Translations under genes and position numbers: made by a program
Assembly: GCF_964204865.1 (NCBI RefSeq)
Contig: NC_135262.1
Coordinates: 12,524,001-12,588,000, forward strand
Source of the DNA: Styela clava
Taxonomy: Eukaryota > Chordata > Ascidiacea > Stolidobranchia > Styelidae
Length of the DNA stretch: 64,000 bases
Direction of reading: 5' to 3'
Notes under the pieces: model-generated
Databases searched by the model: none
The model's input: the letters and a program-made list of their open reading frames with translations, nothing else
Told to the model about the DNA's origin: nothing
Shown here: piece after piece, positions 11,901 through 23,061 of the stretch
Layout of the letters: the number at the start of each line of letters is the position of its first letter
Numbering within the stretch: the stretch's first letter is position 1

Positions 11901-14900
11901 CTCGAATAGACATGTTGTAATATGTATGAACACGATACACAGAAGTCGAAGAAGAGGGCTATACACAGAAGTAAAAACAGTCGCGATAACATAGGTTTGA
12001 GTAGTATACTCGACTCGGTCATTATTGTAAATTTGTTAATTGGAAATTATTCTAATTTCCTATCTAGTTCAATTTAGCCAAGTAATTTTCTTTGTTTAAT
12101 AGCATTGCATTTTTTTGAAATATTAAGTTCAATTTCATTTTAAAAATGTTTTTCTTACCACAAACACAATATAATAGAAATCGTGCTATAATGAGTGTGC
12201 ATGACACATTTTGGCATTCCCGTTGTTCCGCTTGAATACGGTAATATGGCCAAAGTTTTTCTGGGTGATATTTTGCAATGAGGCACAAAGTTATCTAAAA
12301 AATAATGACACTCATGGGAAAATTTGCAAGCAATATATTTTTGCTAATAGACATGTATTTTTACCAATATCTTTCTTCAAGAGAATGACTTCATCCCAAG
12401 TTTTGAATTCACTACTTTTTCCAAGAACTATGATTTTCTAAAATACAATAATATAATTGTACATAATGCAAGATCGTGTCAGATGACATAACTAGATAAA
12501 TGTGTCACAAATCTTATAAAAATGAATCATATTTCTCGGGCAATTATCAAAAGTTATCTAAATTGTTATTGTTTAAAAAAACTGATTACTTTAACTTGAT
12601 TCTCTGAGTATTGTTTGAGAGCTTGCTTCACGTTATTGATGCTTTCGTCTGATACGATTAGCATTTTTGGCTCAGTGATTTTGAAGATGTGCTGCATTTC
12701 CCCCTACAAATAAATAAAGCAAGGAATGCGTGATAAGTTTAAAAGAGTTTGGCATGTTATTTAGATAAAATAGTAGTGTATATATGGATAGTTTGTATGT
12801 AGTTGAAAAGTCGAATGGGGCGATAGGGGGGCGATTTCGCAAAATCTGTTTTCGTTCGGCGCATCGTGCACTTGATTACTGTACTCTGCGTGCTTTCGTA
12901 GGTTTGAATCACGTAGGCAATTATCACACGCGAAAGGATTGTGTATCCAAGTGGTCGGCAAAGTACGGCCGGAGTAAAATAATCTGGCCAGGACGCTTCA
13001 CTGAATGGACCTTTCCCCGACATTTGACTCCGGAAAATTCTTCCTATATTTTACCACTAAATTTTCGGTGCTTATTTTAAGAGCGGTTTCGCGAGTTGTT
13101 GCTTGTAAAATGGGGTATTTGTTTCAAACTATTATTCTAATTCATACCATTCAACAATCTGATTTTTAAAAGTACCGGTAAAGAATTTTAGCCTAGTCTA
13201 CCACAGCTATTTCTACACTGATTTTTTGATTACTGTAATTAAACTAAAACTTCTAGAAAGACAAAGTCATCATTGACTTATATTTAAAATTCCGAAAAAC
13301 AACTAAAAACTAACGAATATAATTCAAAAACGCGAAAATGAGGTAATGTTCACGACCACACCTGAAAATCTGTTTGAGTGAGAAATGTGTCTGGCGGAAG
13401 CGAAAGGGACATTGTTACGTTTATTTTTACATCTTGCTGATTGGCCAATGTTACGAAGTGAACAAGGAAGTCTATGCCCGGGAAAACATCCAAACGGCGG
13501 TTTTGATGATGGATTAATTTTATTTATAATCTACGCTCGAGGAGTAAATTACATTTTTTTACGTAACAAAATGTATCGTGAGACACGTCTAGACTAAATT
13601 TTGTTATATCCTAAGGGTTCTATTGAACAGCAGTTACTCGTTTAACCAGCCTACAATTTAATTATAGTTAGACAAATGGAAACACGGAGAAAATTTGATG
13701 ATGAGCGCGGGTGTTCAATAGCGCAATAAATATTCTAATATATTGCAATGCAATAAGGAAATAAAATTCATATTCTATTCGAGAGATTCATCCCTGCTTA
13801 AATTTTGGAGGGAATGTATCTTCTTAACGAAAATCTTAATCAAAATTTCACAATGCGAAAATATTCACTTCGATGTTTGGAAGTACATATTTGTGCGAAC
13901 AAATATTTTTGAAAATGAACATTACAAAGAACAAGCAAAGAACTAGGATTAGTAATGCCCTTTTAGAAAATGTTCCAAAATGTTGGCGTTGTAAAGCTAT
14001 CAAGCGTGATGCAGCAAAAAGACAATGTCACATTTATTGTCATTGTAATTTTTTTTTTAATAAGACGACTGAGTTGAGTTCATTGTCTCAGTTTTTGCGC
14101 GCTGTTCCGTTTTAAACTTTCAAAAAATATATATGACCCGCAAAAGACTAGCAACCTTTAATTTTGTCCCGCGAGCGACGAAAAATTTGCCGACCCCTGG
14201 GCCGTAGCCGATAGTCGGTCACGGCTTCTTCCATATCCAAGTGCACGAATCCAAAACAAATGGTGATCGGACTGGAGGCCGTGGTAGGATGAGGAATCAG
14301 GGATGAATTTTACCGAAGACCGTTATATATCATGTACTTTGGTGCAGGTCATCAGGCTGTTGGGATGAATGAGATGTACGAAAATAATTATTATAAGTTT
14401 TGGAAATTTAACTTTGCTTTCATTATTTTAATGTGAAATGGGGTGAATTTAGGGAGTCAAATGCTAAAGGGAAGAGTACACCGCTATTAATGAATTTAAT
14501 AGTACTGTTAGATGTCCCATGCAGCGAATATTTATTTGGCTATTTTTCGTATGACTGGGATATTTTATAGAATATTAGCAATTGCTTCATTTTAGCTGAA
14601 AAGTTGATCAAACTTATTTGCTTGAGAAGAGAAATTCTACCAACTTTATTTCAGAAGTTGATCAAAGGCATATCTAGAGAATTATGATTTTGCTAAATAA
14701 CATCACTGAAGCTTGAATAGATAGATTTTACCTCCTTTGTATAATGGATTGCAAGGTGATATAGCTGCCCCACAAGATATCACTCCCATCATTGCTATTA
14801 TATATTCCACACAATTCGGAAGAACCAGGCCAACAACATCGCCTTCGCCTATATTTTGCTCCTGAAAATATTTTCCACAGGATTGTATTTGTTCGTAAAC

Positions 14901-15862
14901 TTGTTTGAATGTGAGTTGTTTTTCCTCGGTGACGCTATCAATCTGAATTTAAGCAAAGATTTTGAGAAACGAAAGATTCAGTCCGCGATACTATTGAACT
15001 TATAACAATGACACTTTTGTAAAACTCCACAAATTAATTTTTGAGTTGCTTATTTATCGACAATTATAACAAATGTTATTATAAATAAATAATATGATAC
15101 CAGAATATTAAGCAAAAATGGGTTGCAACTTGGAGATGAAGTGCTAGCCCCCAGTAGATGAGGGCATTAATATGGCATCATTAATAACACGTTATTGCTG
15201 ACATGCCCACGCCACGAACGCAAAAGCTTTGACACTTTAGAGGAGGGTGTGCGATATTTTGTCGACGGGCCATATAACCAGGTTCGGACAAATAGCTGGG
15301 CTACACAAAATATTTAGTTTTACCATGTACACAATGAATTAAAAAATTCTCACAATGCAAAATCTTATTTATTTAACATTTTGGTGGGACACTTGATATT
15401 TCGACTTCCTGCATAGTTTGTTAACATCAGCTTTGACGAAAGTTGTAGCAATTCTTCACTGACTAATCAAATGTTCTACATCTGCTTTTGAAAAAGGCAA
15501 ATGAAGAGAGTATGGCTATCGCTTAGCCGGGCAAAACGGTGAAATATTTAACGCAACGACAAGACCAAAAAACAATATTTATTTTTACCCATGTGAGCAC
15601 TTTTTAATGCTTGATTGGGAAAATCTGAGTGTTGAAAAAAGCCACTCCAAATAGCTTTTCGAGCCGGGTTGCAAAAACTTGCCTTCATCATAGTATACAA
15701 GTAAAAAAAAATATGAAAAGTATACAAACGTATAGCCTACAAGAATAAAACTCTACTTACCAAAGCAACTTCGCTACCATACTCCTTGATACGCGACAGA
15801 AAAAAATCGCTCAAAGATAATTCCGGTATATCAAAAGCCACATGTTTTGATTTTGTGGGCAT
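8963..15862 (-). CDS. ACS-1: 4CL/luciferase-like acyl-CoA synthetase, 12 exons, one apparent frameshift
   Basis: Exons (minus): 15862-15761, 14942-14732, 12703-12590, 12437-12365, 12294-12159, 11789-11624, 10936-10768, 10477-10380, 10195-10124, 9794-9642, 9321-9159, 9087-8963; about 526 aa. It is an ANL-superfamily adenylating enzyme: ATP plus a carboxylic acid gives acyl-AMP, then acyl-CoA. Motifs: [18 protein letters not shown] (P-loop), [24 protein letters not shown], and the catalytic-lysine region SKFGKIN. Every intron position and phase matches ACS-2 and ACS-3. Exon 3 is 114 nt where the paralogues have 113: five G residues at the acceptor leave one extra base, shifting the frame. This is either a real mutation or a homopolymer base error. 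Exon 4 is 3 nt shorter. The C-terminus (TKKDN) has no SKL-type signal. Intron 2 is about 2 kb and holds repeat fragments. Substrate unknown. Confidence 0.85.
11347..11480. mobile_element. short degenerate hAT-type MITE in ACS-1 intron 6
   Basis: The left end CAGTGGTTCCCAAAC and the right end (read inverted) CAGGAGTCGGAAACC resemble hAT termini. No convincing 8-bp duplication is left. Its inner part (GAACTCAACTCAGTCG) is repeated inverted at about 14057-14080 in intron 2 of the same gene, so both belong to one family. Confidence 0.5.
12704..14731. other. long intron 2 of ACS-1
   Basis: About 2 kb with no exon of the synthetase. It includes a relatively GC-rich tract (12800-13030), with an uninterrupted 98-codon ORF at 12784-13080 that resembles no family I know, and the hAT-like fragment near 14040-14201. 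The GC-rich tract is probably a decayed repeat. Confidence 0.4.
14040..14201. mobile_element. second fragment of the same hAT-like family, ACS-1 intron 2
   Basis: On the minus strand this begins CAGGGGTCGGCAAATTTTT, a typical hAT terminus, and continues to GAACTCAACTCAGTCG, shared with the fragment at 11347-11480. It looks truncated at its other end. Confidence 0.5.
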
Positions 15863-18636
15863 TCTGACTCTATTGTGTAAAATTAAAATACACTTTTTCA
15901 AATCTGAAATTTATTATAGTCCAGTCATGTTAATATAAATATATGCTTGACAAATTCCATTCGTTAGGCATTCCGACCAGTACACAATATTTGCTCTGTT
16001 ACAATATACGTTGCTGCCTGTCGTTGTTTGCATAACTGAACAGGTCAGTGGGGCAGATAAAACGAATATGTAATGTTAATACGGGTTAAAAAAAAAGAGT
16101 TTAAAAGTACTCTGTCTGTGCATCGAAATATTTTAGAATCCGTTCATGTTCAATTCTAAAGGTTCAAATAGGAACAGCCATTTTCTGATGTATTTGGATA
16201 TATATATTAGTCCCTAGTGATTCAGATCTACATAAATGTTGAGTGATTTTTTGAAATAAATTAATATTGTATTTCAAACCCTCTTTGCTAAATTTTGTTT
16301 CTGAACACGACAGTTTCCCTTTACGCGTGCTACACATATACAGCCAAACATGGGCGCATACAGCTATAGGTAAGTATATATTTGGACATGTTGTTGGTTG
16401 TTCGTTCTCGAGAACGGATTCTTCTGACGTTACACGAAGTGCCTCCACTGCGAACTCCAAACCTTAGTCAGATACTTAACGATACAGTTTCTTTATTAGC
16501 AGCTCTCATCTTACACGTAATCAAACAGCGAATAAACACCAATGCATGGAAATGTACTAATCAGGTGTGGAACGGGATAAATTATATTGAAACTTGTTTT
16601 GGTGGCCGGGGGCTATTAAACTTAATATGCTTAAATATATAAATATGTACTTAGTCTACAGTGCGTTACGGGTTTCGAAAGTCTTCCGACTTTTGAATAT
16701 CACGGGTTCGCAATATCGAAATGAAAGGCACTCGCCACGCTTGGTAGAATAAATAGCGTGTTCTCATGACTAAATATGAAACAGTGAACTTTTGGGTGAA
16801 ATGTCGGATCTCGGGTGAAAGGAAATTTTAGGAATATTTAAATACGTGTCGGCTGTTGATTGGTCAAATGACGCGTTGGTCACGTTTTGATTTTAGGACG
16901 TCATTAAAATTTAGGCATTTAAAAATGTTGCAATTAGTAGCATCAGGATGTTTATAGAGTCGGAGTAGAAGTGACTGTTTTATCGCATCTATACATTGAT
17001 ATATTGATGATAGTTTTCTAGCCAAAAAAGCAATCTTTTAAAAATACGAACAAGTCGAACAACAACACAATAATGATAACAAAACGATCCATATGTACAT
17101 TTAAGGTCCAACCTCATTATTTATTTCATCTATGCAGAACATCAGTGTGAAGGCTGTCCGTGTTTATTGCAAATAAGTAAATCAATTCGAGGAGCGTTTT
17201 TAGACAGGCAAACAACACATTGTCTTCTGAGATTTCACACTTAGGCTGCAAAGCTGTGGATGTCACATTGTTGCGTCACAACAACGTAAGACCAGAGAAA
17301 TTCTACGTTGAGTTTCAAACGGCACGCATTTTCCCCTGGTAGTAAAGGATATTAAAAATAGCAACACATGAAAACTCAACTACCATCCAAGTACTCCTGG
17401 TCACCCTAAATGTTCACTTCAGGTTGAGAACCTCTAGTCTAAATGACCTGTTTTGATCTCGTTTTCTATCATTAATTCAATATACATCTACTATTGAGCT
17501 AAGTTTCAGTAAAATTTTACCAAATAACCAAATGATTCCTAAACGGCCAACTCAGGTACATATACAGCCAATGTCATTCGTACGTATATAAGCATTCAAG
17601 TGAGATACATAATAAGCTAATCCATTCTGCATGTACTCTATTCTACATAACAAATGCCGTTGCATCTATCTTAACTAATATGGCCATTTTTGCCTTCAAA
17701 ATTTTGTTATATACATTATAAATGGGAGATGGACAATTTATTTCAAAATCAAACATAGCAGTATAAAAATTTTGGCATCATATTATCACAAAATCCTGGT
17801 TACACCAATGTATGCAATGTTTCTTATAAGATATGTTGATGAAAAGAACATATTATCGTATATCAGTATCGGTAAAATCGACAATCTGAATGTCTTCAGA
17901 TTTACCCCTAATTCCGAATACGCCACAGATAATTTAGAATCGTATCCACGAACATTTGAGCAAGCGTGCCCAATACTATTTCTACCTTCCTACAACACCA
18001 ACGATACGGTCTCAATGCACCCAAAAACTTCACTTTTCAGCATTAACACATAATTGGATACATAAATGTAAAATGCAGCCAGTCATATCTGAATGCTTCC
18101 CCGACGTTAAGTTCCTTCAACTTTGTTAGCATGCTTCCACCGAATTCGAATCACAAACAATTGCATGTGTTTGAGTTGAGTGGATTAGGGTCGTCGTAAT
18201 AGATAGTTGTAAAGGGTGTAATTAGGTATGTAGGTTAGCAGGTAGGTTGAGAGTAGTGTGAACGAGTTGTATAGGTTGGGAAACGGATTGGAAGCTTAAT
18301 TTTGAGCTTGAAATTGAATACAGAACCTATGCCCTATAAAGATTGTTGATTGTAAGGTATTGAAAATCGTCACGGTGCGTTTAGTGGCAAAAACAAACGG
18401 GATTATCGAATGATGAATCACTAAAACTCTCTTTTGAACGAAAATGACAAGATGGACAATCAACAAGTTCAAAGCGAAATGAGCTCGGGCCGCGTTGAAT
18501 ACGATAAATCTACGAAAAATTCACATACCACTGGAAATAAATTGAGACAAAAGCATCGTCACGCCACGTACCTGGAGTGCATGTGGTCTCGGCTCATTCA
18601 CCCGTAGCCCTGAGACGAAGCTCGATAACTCTATAC
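15863..18636. other. intergenic between divergent synthetase genes (left part)
   Basis: No gene recognised. Short ORFs at 16164-16460 (minus), 16267-16642 (plus) and 17772-18053 (plus) have neither splice context nor family resemblance. Around 17425-17445 a TTGAGAACCTCTAG motif looks like one end of a hAT element, but I could not find its partner end. Confidence 0.4.
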
Positions 18637-19969
18637 CAGGGGTCACCAACGCGTTGCCCGCGGGCACCAAGTCGCCCGCGAAGACCATATGAATCGCCCG
18701 CAGGTCTGTTCCAAACTAAGCTTAATAACGGCTCTTATAAGTAAGCTACATCAATTAAATTTTGTCCTGCTATTTTAGTATAAATCACACTTATATGGAA
18801 CTGAGAATAACACTATATTGATTATTGTAACCATCAACTTTATTTTTATTTGACCCCAGTAATGTGACGGGTCAATTACCACTCTTCCAATTATGACATC
18901 ACACTGAGATCACTTTCCACGAACCTGCGCTTTTTCTTGTCCGTTGGTTAGCGTAGCAGTAATAATACAATTATTGATTCCAAAGAAAAATCCATCATTT
19001 TCACGATGAATGGTAGGTGGATATATTTATACCACCATAAAAACAGCCTGCGTGTGTCTCATTAGTGGGGCGATTTTAGCGACGGCAAAGCGGAGAGATA
19101 TTTCACATCTTGTCACGTAATCTTCCGCTCTAACTACCCACTGGTCAGCACAGTACGGACAGAAAAAGCTCGCGATTCAAATCATACAGCAATCCTATTT
19201 TACGAGACCATCGTTTGTTTCAACCTATCCTTTCGAATCAACATTTTTGACAAACTCAGGATAGGAGGAGATTTACATATTTATCCCGGATGAGAAGATA
19301 GCCGATAGGACGGCTTAACCATATGACAAACCACGGCTTTTCGCCGGTTACCATTCGATGTCGGGTATGGAATTATTTGTTTCCGGAAGCCTGGACTTGA
19401 TGGCGAAGGAAGCCTTAACCGACCAGCGGTTACCTGAACCACCCAACGGCGGCGAGGAGTCCAGCAATCCTTTCGCACATAACTATCCCCGCATGGGATT
19501 CTAACCTGCGAACCTAACGCTTAACACGATGGGCCATAGCGCCGCGACTCACTCCACCAGGAACAAACATGGAACACGCCTCACTGATGAAAATCTGCAA
19601 GACTCGGTCAGAGTTACAGTGTCAAGTTACACGTCGGAGTATAATACTATGCAACATTTGATAGTACAACTGTTAAGTCCATTTTATCTTCGACTTGTGC
19701 AGAGTGTTTGTAAATAATTCAAGTACATTGTTGTTTCCTATGAAAATCAATTCAACACTCAGTTTTGAAATACAAGTGTTATTGATGGAAATTTATTTAC
19801 AACGTTGTGATAATCGTTTGATTTCTTGAAGAATCCTAAAGTTTATTAATAATAATTGAAGCTTAATCGAGCAACTGATTTTTTTAGAAGTGTACGTTGA
19901 ACTGGTAGCCCGCAGCTTAATCTGTACCCTAAAAGTAGCCCTCGGCTTCGAAAAGGTTGGTGACCCCTG
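18637..19969. mobile_element. 1,333-bp hAT-type non-autonomous element
   Basis: It starts CAGGGGTCACCAAC and ends GTTGGTGACCCCTG, a perfect 14-bp terminal inverted repeat. It is flanked by the 8-bp direct repeat CTCTATAC at 18629-18636 and 19970-19977. An 8-bp duplication with CAGGGGT ends is diagnostic of hAT insertion. The left arm is GC-rich with repeated CGCCCGC motifs. No transposase ORF is present. A tRNA-like SINE lies inside it. Confidence 0.92.
19281..19548 (-). mobile_element. tRNA-derived SINE-like insert inside the hAT element
   Basis: Read on the minus strand, the segment begins with a tRNA-like head: a box-A-like TGGCCCATCGTG (19536-19525) and, about 20 bp on, a box-B-like GGTTAGAATCC (19506-19496), one base from the GGTTCGAATCC consensus, followed by a GC-rich body ending near 19281. 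This is the organisation of a tRNA-related SINE. No clear poly(A) tail or target duplication was found, and the right limit is approximate. It is not a functional tRNA gene, as it forms no good acceptor stem. Confidence 0.5.
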
Positions 19970-19977
19970 CTCTATAC

Positions 19978-20998
19978 CGTCCCCTCGGTCCCACATCCAA
20001 CGTTCATATCCGGTTCTGTTAAATACAAATCCTAGATCTGTTTCAAATGAGCTTCATACTCTGCTGCCACTACCATTCTATGTTTTACTTTACACGCTAA
20101 TATCTTACTAACCTCCTCATCCAGCCACTGGCTTCTGCATCGACGTATCTGAGTATAGCTAAACGGGGTAGTGAGCGTGATAAGCGGATTCCGGTTCGTG
20201 GATAGGTTTTGTAGTTGATAAAACAGAGTTGAGGTTATATTGGCGATTGGTAGAAAGGTAAGTCTGTTGAAAAACAAACAATATTTGATTTTGCATGACT
20301 TTTTGTTCTAAAACAGTTTATATATCTTATCGTATAGTTAGATTTTTTGTATAATTCATTGTATGTAGATCATCGACTTGTGGTTTGAATTTATTAAACT
20401 TTCGATAACGTTTCAGTAGAATTTTAAGATAGCGTTTCAGATTGAATCTGGACGAAGTTTATGTTTGCACTGCAACGGCTGTCATATTTTTTGATGATTT
20501 GTCATTCTTCATATTTGTCCGAATGTATAGTCAAAGGTATTTGTTTATAAGACATTGGTTCCAAAGCAAATTACTCTAAACATACCACGGCGCGACCTTA
20601 TAGAAAAAAGGTTTGATTTCGGGGATGGCATTCGACACTGAGAATTTCCACATGGTGCACTAGAAATTTGATGATTCATATGCACAAGCAATGAACTGCA
20701 AGACAGGCAGTCAAGCAGAGTGTCTCTAAACAGGTTCAATATGTCAATATATTTGGAATCAGTAATGCTATATTTCCCGGGTGTTATAAAACAAACGGGT
20801 ATTATATATTATGTAAATAAACCTACAACCTGCAGATATTTGTTTTTTCAAACATATATAAACTTGTCTGTAATTATACATGAGTTTTCTGCAAAATGTT
20901 TGGAGCACTTCAAACAAATCAGTGGTGCTCTGCCACAAGGAATTAAACTCTTTATTGTTGAGCTAGCTACGGTATTTAGTTAAAACCCTATATTTCCC
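19978..20998. other. intergenic, nothing recognised
   Basis: Unique DNA between the hAT element and the left edge of duplicated block A. No exon or repeat structure was recognised. Confidence 0.4.
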
Positions 20999-21079
20999 AC
21001 CAATTTGAGCCCATTTTAACACCCTTAATTAAAATAGTCATTTCTCTTTGTTCAAACACGCTAGAAACATCACTTAGGT

Positions 21080-21701
21080 CAGTGCTTTTCAACAGGGGTT
21101 CCGCGGACCCTAGGGTTCAATAGTACATGCAGTGGGGTTCTGTGAGTTTATATGGTTCCTTAGGGGTTCCGCGTTTTTTTTTTTTTTTTTCAGGGGAAAT
21201 CATTTCTTGCTTCCAGCATGTTGATGCGTCATTATAAATATTCTTAGACCACCGCGTCGCATTCAAACTCCAAGTAGGCCAGTTCGTTAAACATGAGGTT
21301 TAGTCCCAGTGCAGTTAATAGACAAAACAGAAATATTCTCGGTTTTTGCGTCACTTTAGTCATTGTTATGGAACTAACAAGAACGCTATTGTTGCACCAT
21401 AGTTACATGATGTTCAAAATATGTAGATATTGCTCGAGACTAGAGAGAATATATACTAGAAACTAGAGCTGTTGTTCAGCTTTTGTTGGAATATATTATA
21501 AATAGTGTGAAACCCAACTTTCTAAAATTTAGTCAATACAGATGAAGCAAAATAGTATATTTTCTTATGTGAGGCGAAATAATAACAACGGTGACCTGCT
21601 CCTCCTCCGAAGCGAACCAAATGTAATTCAATTGCCAAAGTTAGAATTTTTTTTTTTAATTGGGGTTCCATAAAAAACGAAAAATTATATCAGGAGCACT
21701 G
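21080..21701. mobile_element. 622-bp hAT-type MITE (block A copy)
   Basis: It begins CAGTGCTTTTCAAC and ends GGAGCACTG, flanked by the 8-bp duplication ACTTAGGT (21072-21079 and 21702-21709). The orthologous insertion with the same duplication is at 46037-46855 in block B, so it predates the segmental duplication. It contains a T-run (21174-21190) and no transposase. Confidence 0.88.
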
Positions 21702-23061
21702 ACTTAGGTATCTCTAAAAAGATTGTTTTGTACGTATTCTGGCAACCGTTGCTTAAAATACGTAACCGGTCCCTCTAATATACATACGAACATACATGAA
21801 ACTTTACAAAATTTGTACACATAAAAATCACACTGTTGTAAAAAAATAGATAAATATATACAAAGGTAACACGAAGTTTTTATCTCCAATATTCCACTTT
21901 CTTGCGGTAATCTTCAATTCAATTTTTGCGAGTTACTGATACACGTCACTTTCAACGCAAATGATCGTGCTTCGCGAAACCTTCGTACATTTTTGTTGAA
22001 AGAACGTCGGCCGCCGATTCTATATCTGAAATATGGAAAACAACATGTAAAACATGTGCATTCGCATATGTTATGAATACTTTCAAAACCAGTAGAGTTT
22101 CAAAACCGAATCTTGCTTTGTCGGTTCCTCATCTCATAATGACACATCGTTGTCATCGTAATTTTACCCCTCCACGTCAGACCGAAATACGGCTCAAAGC
22201 TTCATCGGCATCGAACTCAACTCGTAATCGCCATTTTTCCATATTTGGTTTTGTTTCAGTGAAAAGTTATGCGGACACTAAAACGCACTTGGTATAATCG
22301 GATATGCTTGTTTGACCTTTCTTTTCTCGTCGAATGTTTCCCACAGCGCGAATGATATAGCCCTGACATGACATTGTTATACGCAGCGAGAGAAATATAA
22401 GCGCAAATATACGCATGATATGTCATCTACATCGACAAGGAAAACAAACACAAAAAAAGCAATGACAAACTCGTCGCCGGACTCTAACTTGCAACAAGGA
22501 TGGGCCAAGAATGAACCAAGGATAAACACACACTACAACGCTGTTGTAGGTCGGACGACTCTGAAATACTTTTAACATTCCAAAAAACAATAAGTTAGCA
22601 ACCTATAGCTAGATTATGGCTTGGAATAACGTGCTCATCTATAATTCACTTTCTGGAACAAAAAAGAACTGTTTAGCGCTGTTTTGATGAATGATGATTC
22701 CCGGTATACAAATTGGATATCTAAAACATTTAAAACAGGTTTTGTACCATACCGTAAATAACATCTACCGAAACATGTTTGAATACACATCCCTTCAGGC
22801 AGAATACTGTTCCAGTCGTTTTTGAGTAAACAGTAAAGAAATAGCAAACACATGTAAGTTCGGAGCCTAACTTGACTTGATAAGATTGTTTACTAATCTG
22901 GTGGATTAACCTACAATATTCGTAGCAAGCAAGTAATGAGTATGTTACATCAAAAAAAAAAAAACAGTGGGCTGTATAAACATATCTTGAACTGACAAGG
23001 TTTAAAAATTCCATTTGCTAACTATTGGCATTTGGATATAGTGATAAGCATCACAAGCAAA

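Noticed and set aside
12784-13080. 98-codon plus-strand ORF in ACS-1 intron 2
   Set aside because: GC-rich local tract explains the open frame; no recognisable family and antisense to an intron.
17425-17445. Possible hAT terminus (TTGAGAACCTCTAG)
   Set aside because: No partner end or 8-bp duplication could be found, so an element cannot be delimited.
17772-18053. 93-codon plus-strand ORF
   Set aside because: No family resemblance, no upstream promoter or splice partner; could not be supported as a gene.
22073-22297. 74-codon ORF conserved almost perfectly in both blocks (also 47224-47448)
   Set aside because: Conservation is expected from the recent segmental duplication, since neighbouring non-coding DNA is just as similar; residues do not resemble a known protein.
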